From: UBA3064 sp016868095
GTDB taxonomy: Bacteria; Pseudomonadota; Gammaproteobacteria; Burkholderiales; Burkholderiaceae_E
Assembly (NCBI GenBank): GCA_041175665.1
Contig: JBEDEM010000056.1
Location: forward strand, 1 to 18,102
Direction of reading: 5' to 3'
Length of the DNA: 18,102 bases
Position 1 is the stretch's first letter; every line of letters starts with the position of its first letter. Made by a program: the position numbers and the translations under genes. The notes beneath the pieces were generated by a model. It saw only the letters and a list, made by a program, of their open reading frames with translations, searched no databases and was not told where the DNA came from. This document shows, piece by piece, positions 1 to 7,323 of the stretch.

Positions 1-19
1 GCTTGCACTTGATCCCCAT
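1..19 (-). CDS. Possible 5' tip of an unidentified gene, cut by window edge
   Basis: Reading the minus strand leftwards, an ATG at 19 is preceded by AAGGA with a 6-nt spacer, a good ribosome binding site, and opens with M-G-I-K-C-K before the window ends. It would lie about 115 nt downstream of the cyclophilin gene on the same strand. Six codons cannot identify a product. A competing reading is the 3' end of a plus-strand gene: frame 2 is open from the edge to a TGA at 80-82. The two cannot be separated from this sequence alone. Confidence 0.3.
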
Positions 20-135
20 GGTAAGTCCTTAAGTTCGGCATTACTGGCAATGCCGCTGAGTGGTTGGGATAAGTCTTCTTGAGAGAGAATATCGACTCGA
101 TGAAGGGGACAATGCGCAGGAGTATTGTTACTTCT

Positions 136-960
136 TTACCGAATACGAGTTGCATTGAGCATTAAGATATCGGTGACTGGAACATTCTGAAAAACCCCAG
201 CAACCGTTTGGGTTGGGCGTTGGGCTATTAAATCGATGACGTCCATACCGGCACTGACAACACCGAAGACGGCGTATCCCGGAGAGCTTTCGGATGCGTA
301 GTCCAGAAATCGGTTGTCGACAATATTCACGAAGAACTGGCTAGTTGCCGAATTGGGATCATTGGTTCTTGCCATCCCCAAGCTGCCCCTTACATTGCTC
401 AATCCCTTATTGCTTTCGAGCAAAATAGGATCGTTGGTGGCTTTAGGTTGCATGCCGGGAAGAAAACCACCCATTTGCACGACAAACCCCGGAATCACCC
501 TGTGGATCAGTACGCCCTCATAAAACTTAGAGCCGACATAACCAAGGAAATTGTCGACAGTTGCAGGGGCTTTCGCAGGATAAAGATCGATGGTGAAACT
601 ACCAACTGAGGTTGTCACTCGAACTTGCGGGTCGGGTACGAGAAAATTCTTGCTGAAGACTAGGTTTCCGGACGCGTCGTTTGCTTTAAAGGCGACAACG
701 CCGCTCGTCTTCACCTCGCATTCAAAAATTTCTTCGCTTTTTGACGAATCAGGACTTTTTGTTAGATTGGCGCACCCATCAACGGTAATCACAACATCGG
801 GTCGGAGCGAAGTAACGCCGAGTGAAAACTTTGCCTTTTGCCCGTATAGCAAATTAGAAGCGCTGAGGCTTGGTTCCGCTAGCTTGTCCTCCCCACCGCT
901 GCATGCTGCAAGCTGGTAACTCATTAAGAGGAGAACAACGAGTCGAAGAAGCAGATTCAT
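136..960 (-). CDS. Cyclophilin-type peptidyl-prolyl cis-trans isomerase, lipoprotein
   Basis: Predicted envelope-located proline isomerase that helps fold exported proteins. The start is taken at the ATG at 960, because it places a classic lipoprotein signal at the N-terminus: a charged start, a Leu/Val-rich core, then lipobox L-A-A-C with Cys at residue 20. An in-frame TTG at 1020 would push the signal inside the protein. Residues of about 20-110 form an extra beta-rich-looking domain of unknown role. The cyclophilin domain fills the rest and keeps the family landmarks: IHRVIPGF (catalytic Arg), FVVQMGG, and SATSQFFVN. The 274-aa length is long for a bare cyclophilin (about 165-190 aa), which fits the added domain. 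The gene is divergent from the broken Bug gene. No strong ribosome binding site is visible before 960. The fold assignment is firm; activity is inferred from conserved residues. Confidence 0.9.
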   Translation of the reverse strand: MNLLLRLVVLLLMSYQLAACSGGEDKLAEPSLSASNLLYGQKAKFSLGVTSLRPDVVITVDGCANLTKSPDSSKSEEIFECEVKTSGVVAFKANDASGNLVFSKNFLVPDPQVRVTTSVGSFTIDLYPAKAPATVDNFLGYVGSKFYEGVLIHRVIPGFVVQMGGFLPGMQPKATNDPILLESNKGLSNVRGSLGMARTNDPNSATSQFFVNIVDNRFLDYASESSPGYAVFGVVSAGMDVIDLIAQRPTQTVAGVFQNVPVTDILMLNATRIR

Positions 961-1121
961 AGTAGCTTTGCGAATACCTTTAATGTGAAAGGCGAGTGAT
1001 TTCGAAAACGAGCTCAGCAACTCTCGAAACTCGTAAACCGTGCTGAGTTAGTTTACCTTAGCGACAAAAGCCAACGGCGCCGCCTAATTATGATGTGCCA
1101 AGACTAACAAGGAGTTAGCTA
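961..1121. promoter_or_regulatory. Divergent intergenic region, cyclophilin / Bug pseudogene
   Basis: This 161-nt gap must carry the promoters of both flanking divergent genes. It contains a 7-bp inverted repeat, CTCAGCA (1013-1019) with TGCTGAG (1041-1047), and an AAGGAG ribosome binding site at 1109-1114, 7 nt before the ATG at 1122. I could not pick out convincing -35/-10 boxes. Confidence 0.4.
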
Positions 1122-2160
1122 ATGAAACAGGAACAAGAGACGAGCACAAGTACGGATTCACGTCCTGGTGAGCAGCATCCCGTCATGACAATTGATCGGC
1201 GATACATCCTCCGGTGCCTGCCAATAACCCTGCTTGGCTCAACGACCCTAATTGCACCGCTCCAAGTGGCTCATGCTCAGGCCTATCCGTCGAAGCCCAT
1301 CCGCTTTGTGGTTCCCTTTCCCGCTGGCGGCGGGGTTGATTTGGTGGCGAGGACGATCGGCGAGACAGTCGATTGTTATTGAAAATCGTCCGGGAGCGGG
1401 TACCGCCATTGGCACCGAAATCGTAATCAAAAGCCCTGCCGATGGTTACACCTGGCTGGTCAGTCCGGTTGGTGGGCATGGTGTTCTACATGCGATGAAG
1501 GCCAAGCTTCCTTTTGATGTGCGTAAAGATCTCAGTCCTGCGGGCCGGATTGCTTATGGAACGATTGCGCTTATCGTACCTGCATCGTCAAAAGCCAAAA
1601 CGGTACAAGATCTTGTGGCGATGGCCAAGGCAAGCCCAGGTAAGATGACCTATGCCTCCTCGGGCACGGGTGCTTTGATTCATTTGACCGGCGAGATGTT
1701 TAAACTCGCCGCCCAGGTCGATATGGTACACGTTCCATATAAAGGAACGATCCAAATTATTCCAGATTTGATCGACGGGCGAGTCGATATGGCGCTCGAT
1801 AGCCTCCCTGCCTACTTACCGCATCTTAAAGCGGGGCGTGTGAGAGCTCTTGCGGTTGCCTCAAGGCAACGATCGCAGCTCTTGCCCGATCAGCCAACCA
1901 TGGCCGAAGTGGGACTGCCTTCGGTTGTTTCATTTACCGATTACGGCATGTTTGCACCGGCTGGCACGCCACCTGATTACATCAACCTTATGAACCGAGA
2001 GATGCTTGTTGTGCTTGCCATGGACGATGTGAAGGCCAAGCTTGCTGCTGCGGGTATCGATATAGCAGCCAGCAATCCCGAGCAAATGCGTGCTGAATTG
2101 CTTGACGAATACAAAAAGTGGGCGGCCGTGGTCAAGGCAGCAGGTCTGAAGCCTGAGTAA
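1122..2160 (+). pseudogene. Bug/TctC-family periplasmic receptor gene, frameshifted by a short deletion
   Basis: Remnant of a tripartite tricarboxylate transporter solute-binding protein. The start at 1122 has an AAGGAG site 7 nt upstream. Residues 1-31 end in a signal peptide (cleavage after A-H-A or A-Q-A), and the mature protein opens YPSKPIRFVVPFPAGGG, the family hallmark. In the start frame translation runs to a TGA at 1380-1382. From about 1366 the family sequence resumes in another frame (QSIVIENRPGAG, then SPADGYTW) to the TAA at 2158-2160. Aligning with the intact Bug protein at 5812-6774 shows seven residues missing at the junction, so about 20 nt were lost rather than one base miscalled. 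The downstream frame keeps the complete C-terminal part of the family (HVPYKG, DQPTMAEVG). No TctA or TctB partner adjoins it, so it was probably an orphan receptor. Assembly error is possible but less likely. Confidence 0.85.
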
Positions 2161-2188
2161 AAAAGGCCTTGTAACTTGTGGCCTTTTT
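2160..2188 (+). terminator. Rho-independent terminator-like hairpin overlapping oxyR start
   Basis: Left arm AAAAAGGCC (2160-2168) and right arm GGCCTTTTT (2180-2188) are perfectly complementary around an 11-nt loop. The right arm ends in a T-run, so it can act as a terminator for the Bug transcript. The left arm starts in the Bug stop codon. The right arm covers the GTG (2178) and TTG (2187) candidate starts of the regulator gene downstream. Confidence 0.6.
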
Positions 2189-3083
2189 GCCTTCGCTGCG
2201 CCAGTTGCAATACTTGGTTGTGCTCGCTGAGCACAAGCACTTTACGAGAGCTGCCGAGGCTTGCTTCGTTACCCAATCAACGCTTAGTGCAGGGATCAAG
2301 GAATTAGAGCAATCGCTGGGCGTGGTTTTGTTTGAGAGGGATCGCCAGCACGTCGCGCTGAGCCCGGCAGGCGAAGCGGTACTTGAAAAAGCTCAAGCGC
2401 TTATAGCGGCTGCCGGTGATTTAGCCGACACCGCCAAAGCGCTATCGCTACCCTTAAGTGGCGTGATTCGTATGGGGATTATTCCAACCATTGCACCGTT
2501 CATCCTACCGAGTTGGCTCGAAACCTGGCGCCATGCTTTTCCAAATTTAAGGTTTCAACTGCGCGAGGCGATGACGCATGAACTTCTTGAGGATCTTAAG
2601 CATCGAAGGATTGACGCTGCACTGCTCGCTCTACCCATCGATCAACAAGGCCTTCGAAGTCTGACGATTCATGACGATGAATTCTGGTTAGTTGGCAAAG
2701 CCAACGATCCAGTGTTTCGCGCACAGGCACTTGACTGGCCCAAGCTTTCGCTGGACCGGCTTTTATTATTACAAGAAGGGCATTGTTTGAGAGACCACAG
2801 CATTGCTGCATGCGGCGAACGGCCATCGGCGGGCTTCCAAGGCCTCGAGGCGAGCAGTCTCTTAACCTTGATTCAGATGGCACAGGCTGATATGGGACTT
2901 GCGCTGCTGCCAGAACTTGCAGTGAAATCAGGTTTGCTGCGTCATAGCGATTTGATTGCCAGACCGCTGGCAGCGCCTGCACCACGGCGTCAAATTGCTT
3001 TTCTGGCTCGAGCAAGCAGCGCGCGCTGGTCTGATCTGGAAGCGCTGACTAACTGCCGGCGGCAACGCATCCATAACAAGTGA
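2178..3083 (+). CDS. oxyR: OxyR-type LysR-family transcriptional regulator
   Basis: Predicted peroxide-sensing DNA-binding activator. The winged helix-turn-helix occupies about residues 5-65 (FTRAAEACFVTQSTLSAGIKEL), and the rest is a LysR effector domain. What makes it OxyR rather than a generic LysR is the redox site. GHCLRD holds Cys203 and a second Cys lies nine residues on at 212, matching E. coli Cys199 and Cys208 in sequence context and spacing. The start is unsettled. GTG 2178 gives MAFLPSLRQL, which suits relatives that keep L-P-S-L-R-Q-L. TTG 2187 gives numbering one residue off E. coli OxyR. Neither has a good ribosome binding site, and both sit in a terminator-like hairpin. The stop overlaps the tupB start as GTGA (3080-3083), so regulator and transporter are probably co-translated. 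Whether it responds to peroxide is inferred from the cysteines. Confidence 0.82.
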   Translation: MAFLPSLRQLQYLVVLAEHKHFTRAAEACFVTQSTLSAGIKELEQSLGVVLFERDRQHVALSPAGEAVLEKAQALIAAAGDLADTAKALSLPLSGVIRMGIIPTIAPFILPSWLETWRHAFPNLRFQLREAMTHELLEDLKHRRIDAALLALPIDQQGLRSLTIHDDEFWLVGKANDPVFRAQALDWPKLSLDRLLLLQEGHCLRDHSIAACGERPSAGFQGLEASSLLTLIQMAQADMGLALLPELAVKSGLLRHSDLIARPLAAPAPRRQIAFLARASSARWSDLEALTNCRRQRIHNK

Positions 3084-3784
3084 GTCAGGCAAGCCTTCAG
3101 GCTTTGGGCCTATTGATGTCGGGCGATCCCGCGCTCTGGGCGGTTATTGGTCGATCATTGTGGGTCAGCTCCCTGGCAACCCTGTTGGCTGCCATCTTGG
3201 GCATACTTTTAGCCTTTGTACTCATGCAGTTTGTGGGGCGTTTGCGAAGCGTTCTCACGGTCTTGCTCAATACTTATGTTGCAATTCCTGCGGTATTGGT
3301 GGGCTTGTTAACCTATCTCTTGCTTTCACGCAGCGGCCCGCTTGGTGATTTGGGCTGGCTGTTTACTGTGAAGGCCATGGTGCTAGCGCAAACATTGTTA
3401 TTAATTCCACTTGCCTGCACGCTGGTTTACCGACTGCTGCAAGATGCTGACGAAACACAGGGTGAATCGCTGCGGGTTATGGGGGCAAAGCCATGGATGC
3501 GTTATCTTTTTTTGCTGTTTCATGATCGTCATGCTTTATTACACATGCTCATCACATGTTTTGGCCGTGGTATCGCAGAGGTTGGAACGGTGATGGTCGT
3601 AGGCGGGAACATCGAAGGATTTACCCGGGTGATGACAACAGCCATTGCACTTGAAACGACGAAGGGAGACCTCCCGATGGCATTAGCCCTCGGTATGGTC
3701 TTGCTATTGCTTGTTTTGCTGCTGAATTTGCTGATTGCCTTTTTGCCTTGGTGGCGTGATCGATTGACCGGGGCTCTCCGATGA
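3080..3784 (+). CDS. tupB: Tungstate-type ABC transporter permease (TupB-like)
   Basis: Inner-membrane permease of an oxyanion importer. The protein is almost entirely hydrophobic, with about five to six membrane segments. It carries the cytoplasmic coupling loop around residues 120-135 (QGESLRVMGAK), where the ATPase docks. The stretch RGIAEVGTVMVVGGNIEGFTRVMTTAIALETTKGDLP is characteristic of tungstate permeases of the TupB/WtpB group. The GTG start at 3080 shares four bases with the oxyR stop (GTGA), suggesting translational coupling; ATG 3116 is a later alternative. A length of 234 aa is usual. TupC follows after about 105 nt. The substrate-binding TupA normally encoded with it is missing from this window. 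Molybdate as substrate cannot be excluded. Confidence 0.87.
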   Translation: MSQASLQALGLLMSGDPALWAVIGRSLWVSSLATLLAAILGILLAFVLMQFVGRLRSVLTVLLNTYVAIPAVLVGLLTYLLLSRSGPLGDLGWLFTVKAMVLAQTLLLIPLACTLVYRLLQDADETQGESLRVMGAKPWMRYLFLLFHDRHALLHMLITCFGRGIAEVGTVMVVGGNIEGFTRVMTTAIALETTKGDLPMALALGMVLLLLVLLLNLLIAFLPWWRDRLTGALR

Positions 3785-3858
3785 GGCAACGCAAGACCAC
3801 CAGGCATAAAAGCACGTCAGCATGGGCTGTTGCGAGCATCAAACATAAACGCCATGCA

Positions 3859-3870
3859 GCATGCGCATGC
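3859..3870. repeat. 12-bp perfect palindrome in the tupB-tupC gap
   Basis: GCATGCGCATGC is its own reverse complement. It lies in the 105-nt space between tupB and the chosen tupC start. It could be a protein-binding site or a chance palindrome; no partner copy is seen elsewhere in the window. Confidence 0.3.
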
Positions 3871-3889
3871 AGTAAGTAGGCTTGCTATC

Positions 3890-4486
3890 ATGATTAAATT
3901 ATCAAATCTGGAATTTGTAAGAGACGGAAAGCTTTGGCTTAGCGTACCCCAATTTTCTTGCGCACCCGGAGAGCGGGTGGCCTTAATGGGGCCAAGTGGT
4001 GCAGGCAAGACAAGCCTTTTGCGTGCCATGCTTGGTCTTTTATTGCCTGCTCGAGGTGAGCTTGAAGTGAAGCAGCAGGCAACCATGCTCTTTCAAAAGC
4101 CAGCGCTTTTGCGCTGCTCGGTCTTAAACAATCTTCGAATTGCTGCTTTTTTGGCGGGATGGTCCAGACGCGAAGGGATTAGTCAGGCGATGATATGGCT
4201 CGAGCGCCTACACATCGAGGAGCTTGCGTATCAGCAGGCTTATCGGCTCTCTGGGGGGCAGCAGCAGCGTGTTGCCTTTGCACGCGCTATGCTTAAGCCC
4301 TCGGCAATCGTCTTGCTCGACGAACCTGGTGCAAACTTGGACCGTCAGGCACAGGATCGACTTGAAGCTTGTCTTGATCGGCAATACAGCGTTGTCTTTA
4401 GCTCCCATGACCATCAGCAAGTGAAACGCTGGGCCGATCGGGTTTATCAGGTTGATGACGGCACCGTTCTAGAACGTACTTTATGA
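3890..4486 (+). CDS. tupC: ABC transporter ATP-binding protein, tungstate type (TupC-like)
   Basis: ATPase that should power the TupB permease. All nucleotide-binding motifs are present in order: Walker A GPSGAGKT (about residue 34), Q-loop LFQKPALL, signature LSGGQQQRVAFARAM, Walker B AIVLLDEPGANLD, and switch His in SSHDHQQ. The ATG at 3890 gives MIKLSNLEFVRDG, the usual beginning of such subunits. The frame stays open upstream to a TTG at 3830, but that extension looks non-coding. With this start the protein is about 198 aa, compact compared with typical 230-240 aa subunits, because the C-terminal part after the H-loop is short. Its TGA overlaps the ATG of the DUF455 gene (ATGA, 4483-4486). 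The tungstate assignment rests on the adjacent permease. Confidence 0.85.
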   Translation: MIKLSNLEFVRDGKLWLSVPQFSCAPGERVALMGPSGAGKTSLLRAMLGLLLPARGELEVKQQATMLFQKPALLRCSVLNNLRIAAFLAGWSRREGISQAMIWLERLHIEELAYQQAYRLSGGQQQRVAFARAMLKPSAIVLLDEPGANLDRQAQDRLEACLDRQYSVVFSSHDHQQVKRWADRVYQVDDGTVLERTL

Positions 4487-5367
4487 AGGCTATAGCGATT
4501 AAGGCCTTCGAAGCCCAAACGATCGAAGACAAGCTGGGCTTTATGAATTCCTTGTCTCGCATGCTCGATGAATATCGCACCGACTCACACGGCAGAGCAA
4601 TAGTCAGGCAAAGTCAAACGCTTGATGATGGACTGGACGCGGGCTTGCCCCCTTGGGGATCGCTTGCACGATTTCCTAGCTACCCCCAAGGGCTCCAACT
4701 CGTATCACCGCAGCAGGTCGGGCGTCGGCGACTTGGCTCACCGCGAGGAAGGGCCGAGCTGCTTCATGCGATTGCTCATATCGAGTGGCATGCGATTCAT
4801 TTAGCGCTCGATGCTGCGCTTCGGTTCGAATCGATGCCATCGGATTTTTTTCTCGATTGGTTGGGCGTCGCGGTTGAGGAAGCGTCTCACTTTTCGATGC
4901 TCAATCAGCATCTTCAAAGCCACTACCAAGTCAGTTATGGTGACTTTCCTGCGCATGCAGGCATGTGGGACATGGCAAGGCAAACCGAGCTCGATGTCGT
5001 CGCACGCATGGCCCTTGTTCCACGGGTGCTTGAAGCACGCGGTCTTGACGTAACTCCGGCTATGATTCTTGTCCTGAGACAACAAGGCGATTCAGAAGGC
5101 GCCGACTGTCTGCAGACCATTCTTGACGAGGAGGTGAGGCATGTGGGCCTTGGCTCATACTGGTATCGCCAGGCCTGTCTTATGCAAGGTTTAGAACCTG
5201 AAACCCATTTTTTAGATTTGCTCAAAACATCTCGGGTTGCGAGGGTTCGCGGGGTACTAAACGTCCAGGCACGTCAACAGGCCGGCTTTAGCCGATTCGA
5301 ACTCGATCAACTCGCCTTACTAGCTTCGCCAGGAGCGGGAAAGAAATCGACCGGTGTCATCAATTGA
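4483..5367 (+). CDS. Ferritin-like DUF455 family protein
   Basis: Member of the DUF455 family (PF04305), a four-helix ferritin-like fold distantly related to the tRNA hydroxylase MiaE. Its cellular role is unknown. Putative metal ligands can be read directly: HIEWH (Glu101, His103), VEEASH (Glu132-Glu133, His136), VLEARGLD (Glu184) and DEEVRH (Glu216-Glu217, His220). This is the E/ExxH pattern of a di-iron or di-metal site. The family signature RRRLGSPRGRAELLHAIAHIE precedes the first helix. The start ATG overlaps the tupC stop (ATGA), so it is likely translated with the ABC genes. That pairing links a metal-carboxylate protein to an oxyanion importer and an OxyR-type regulator. The 3' end overlaps the convergent NIPSNAP gene by 61 nt. 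Confidence 0.85.
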   Translation: MKAIAIKAFEAQTIEDKLGFMNSLSRMLDEYRTDSHGRAIVRQSQTLDDGLDAGLPPWGSLARFPSYPQGLQLVSPQQVGRRRLGSPRGRAELLHAIAHIEWHAIHLALDAALRFESMPSDFFLDWLGVAVEEASHFSMLNQHLQSHYQVSYGDFPAHAGMWDMARQTELDVVARMALVPRVLEARGLDVTPAMILVLRQQGDSEGADCLQTILDEEVRHVGLGSYWYRQACLMQGLEPETHFLDLLKTSRVARVRGVLNVQARQQAGFSRFELDQLALLASPGAGKKSTGVIN

Positions 5368-5648
5368 TTGCGCTGGCTCTCCAGGGCACCCAGTTTGGCG
5401 CTTTCAGCTAAATAGGCCTGCCATCCCGGGTCCGCCTGCATGGCTGCTCTTCGGCTTGCTCGATCTGCAGCGTCCTTATACATCCATATATGGATGTACT
5501 CGTTGGGGTTACCCGATTCAGTGATCAAGTAGGCCAGGGGCATACCGAGATGGCGGGTTTGCACCGCTTTGCCCATTTGTTCATAAAGCGCGAGATGCTT
5601 CTTGATCGTGCCAGGGCGGCAAACATAGGTTCGATGGTCGAGCAACAT
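5307..5648 (-). CDS. NIPSNAP family protein
   Basis: Small 113-aa protein with a NIPSNAP/dimeric alpha-beta-barrel (ferredoxin-like) fold. It opens LLDHRTYVCRPGTIKKHLALYEQ and continues to ESGNPNEYIHIWMYKDAADRASRRAAM, the family's typical strand-helix-strand pattern. In bacteria these are often encoded near catabolic enzymes and TTT/Bug transporters; the biochemical role is not established. The ATG at 5648 has AAGGAG (complement of 5660-5665) 11 nt upstream. The gene points away from the TTT operon and shares its upstream region. Its last 20 codons run through the end of the DUF455 gene on the opposite strand. Confidence 0.85.
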   Translation of the reverse strand: MLLDHRTYVCRPGTIKKHLALYEQMGKAVQTRHLGMPLAYLITESGNPNEYIHIWMYKDAADRASRRAAMQADPGWQAYLAESAKLGALESQRNQLMTPVDFFPAPGEASKAS

Positions 5649-5743
5649 GATGGTGCAGTCTCCTTATTGACGTTGCAAAAAAGTCTGGAAAAGAAGTCCT
5701 TCATCGAAAGAAGGCTAAAGTCGAAATCTTGCCTGATTTCTTT

Positions 5744-5778
5744 GCCAAGGAAATGCTGGGCTTTTCAGTTTCCTTGGC
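5744..5778. promoter_or_regulatory. 10-bp perfect inverted repeat in the TTT operon leader
   Basis: GCCAAGGAAA (5744-5753) pairs perfectly with TTTCCTTGGC (5769-5778) around a 15-nt centre. It sits 34 nt before the ATG at 5812 and about 95 nt before the divergent NIPSNAP start. No T-run follows it on the plus strand, so a terminator is unlikely. It could be an operator for a dimeric regulator or a leader hairpin. The AAGGAG site at 5800-5805 lies just downstream. Confidence 0.5.
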
Positions 5779-5811
5779 CTTAAGATCGGGTTTCTTTGTA
5801 AGGAGATCGTG

Positions 5812-6774
5812 ATGTTTCAATCAAAAATGACGAAAACCGTGATGACCTGGGTCTTTGGGCTGGGCTGTTTGTCTGCAACAGGTTTGGCGCAAGCCTACCC
5901 GGATCGACCCATCAAACTGATCGTACCTTGGGCTGCAGGTGGTGATACCGACAATATTTTCAGACCCTTTGCGCCCGGCCTGCAAAAGCACCTAGGGCAA
6001 CCCGTAGTGATCGCCAACGTGGGCGGCGCATCGGGTATGAAAGGAGCCAAAGAAGCCAAAGACGCGCCAGCCGATGGCTATACGCTTTACGCAGTTCACG
6101 ACTATATCCATTCGGCTTATTACACGGGTGTGGGCGATGTGAAGTACACCGACTTTGAGCCGATTTGCATGATTTCTGCGACCCCTTCGGTGCTGACTTC
6201 GAGCGCAAAAACAGCCTGGAAAGATTGGGCCGGTATGCTGGCTGATGCAAAGGCTAGACCTGGTGCCATTAGCGTTGGCGCAACGCTTGGCTCAACAAGT
6301 CATTTCTTCCCAGCCATGGTCGAAAAAGCAGCAGGTATCAAGTTTAAATATGTTTCTTATGACGGTCTTGCACCGAGGATGAATGCGATTCTTGGGGGGC
6401 ATATTGATCTGACCGATTCAAATATGACCCAAAAAGGCAAAGTTGAAGCGGGTCAGTTGCGCTTTATTGCGATTGCGAGCGAAAAACGTAGTGCTGAGAT
6501 GCCAAGTGTTCCAACGCTTAAAGAGTTGGGGATTAATGTTGTCTTTGAAGTGAGCCGAGGATTGCTTGTGCCCAAGGGTACGCCGGCAGCGGTCATGGCA
6601 AAACTAGAGTCAGCTTGTGCGGCTGCAACCAAGGAATCGGCATATGCCGATTCGATGAAAAAGCAAGCCACCGAAGTCAAGTTTTTAAATCGTTCGCAAT
6701 ATGCCACCTGGTTAAAGTCCACTGATGACGACAACGCAGCATTGGCTAAAGACCTCGGCTTGATGCGTCGTTAA
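5812..6774 (+). CDS. TTT solute-binding protein, Bug/TctC family
   Basis: Periplasmic receptor that binds a carboxylate-type solute and delivers it to the TctAB membrane proteins. Residues 1-25 are a Sec signal peptide ending G-L-A-Q-A. The mature part starts YPDRPIKLIVPWAAGG, the conserved Bug opening, and shows APADGYTLY further on. ATG 5812 is preferred over the adjoining GTG 5809 because AAGGAG (5800-5805) then has a 6-nt spacer. The length of about 320 aa is standard. Its TAA shares a base with the ATG of tctB (TAATG), so the receptor and membrane genes form one operon. The ligand cannot be told from sequence; it is related to but clearly distinct from the broken Bug protein at 1122-2160. 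Confidence 0.93.
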   Translation: MFQSKMTKTVMTWVFGLGCLSATGLAQAYPDRPIKLIVPWAAGGDTDNIFRPFAPGLQKHLGQPVVIANVGGASGMKGAKEAKDAPADGYTLYAVHDYIHSAYYTGVGDVKYTDFEPICMISATPSVLTSSAKTAWKDWAGMLADAKARPGAISVGATLGSTSHFFPAMVEKAAGIKFKYVSYDGLAPRMNAILGGHIDLTDSNMTQKGKVEAGQLRFIAIASEKRSAEMPSVPTLKELGINVVFEVSRGLLVPKGTPAAVMAKLESACAAATKESAYADSMKKQATEVKFLNRSQYATWLKSTDDDNAALAKDLGLMRR

Positions 6775-7283
6775 TGAGTTCGGAGCGCTCTGTTTTGGGT
6801 AAGGATGGTTGGGCAGGACTTGTCGTTCTGATATTCAGTTCGGTATTGTTTTTGCTCACCATCGGCCTGCCGGACATGCCTTTGGTTCCGGTTGGGCCGG
6901 GCTTTTACCCCCGAATTGTGCTGGGTTTGACGGCCTTCTTAGGCCTTTGGCTGCTGGTTGCAGATTACAGACTTCAGCAGCGACATAGCGCACAAGCGAG
7001 GTCGTCAACGTCCCAGTCGATTTCAAACGTTAGTAAATATAAAGCAGTTGTGATGCATTTCTCGCTTTTTGCGGTTTACATTGCAGCGATGGCGCCCTTT
7101 GGATTTCGCCTGGCAAGCTTTGCCTATGTGGCGGCATCAAGCTGTTTGTTAGATCCGCCCAAATCGGCGAAGGCTTGGCTTCGCGTGCTTGTGCTTGCCA
7201 GCGTAGCCGCCTTTGTGACCTTCTTCATTTTCGAGCGCTACCTCGCTGTCTTGCTGCCCAGGGGCCGTTGGACATCATTTTGA
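6774..7283 (+). CDS. TTT small membrane subunit, TctB family
   Basis: Small integral membrane subunit of a tripartite tricarboxylate transporter. About four hydrophobic segments are visible: around residues 13-30, 43-62, 93-112 and a final pair after 125. The conserved GPGFYPRIV motif follows the first segment, as in the TctB family. The polar loop at about 65-90 is rich in Ser, Gln and Arg. The 169-aa length is usual. The ATG overlaps the receptor's stop codon by one base, and tctA follows after 40 nt. Confidence 0.9.
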   Translation: MSSERSVLGKDGWAGLVVLIFSSVLFLLTIGLPDMPLVPVGPGFYPRIVLGLTAFLGLWLLVADYRLQQRHSAQARSSTSQSISNVSKYKAVVMHFSLFAVYIAAMAPFGFRLASFAYVAASSCLLDPPKSAKAWLRVLVLASVAAFVTFFIFERYLAVLLPRGRWTSF

Positions 7284-7323
7284 GGTCTCGACTCGCAGTC
7301 TCCCATCACTCACCAGGCCCGAT

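Noticed and set aside
2..82. Plus-strand frame open from the window edge to TGA at 80-82
   Set aside because: Only 26 codons with no recognisable motif; it could be a gene end but is not supported enough to list separately.
2060..2110. OxyR-like operator spacing (ATAG-N7-CAAT-N7) upstream of oxyR
   Set aside because: Only the first tetramer fits exactly and the match decays after the second; it lies in the Bug coding sequence and is within chance.
4801..5225. Long minus-strand frames opposite DUF455
   Set aside because: They are shadows of a gene with clear family motifs and have no ribosome binding site or recognisable domain of their own.
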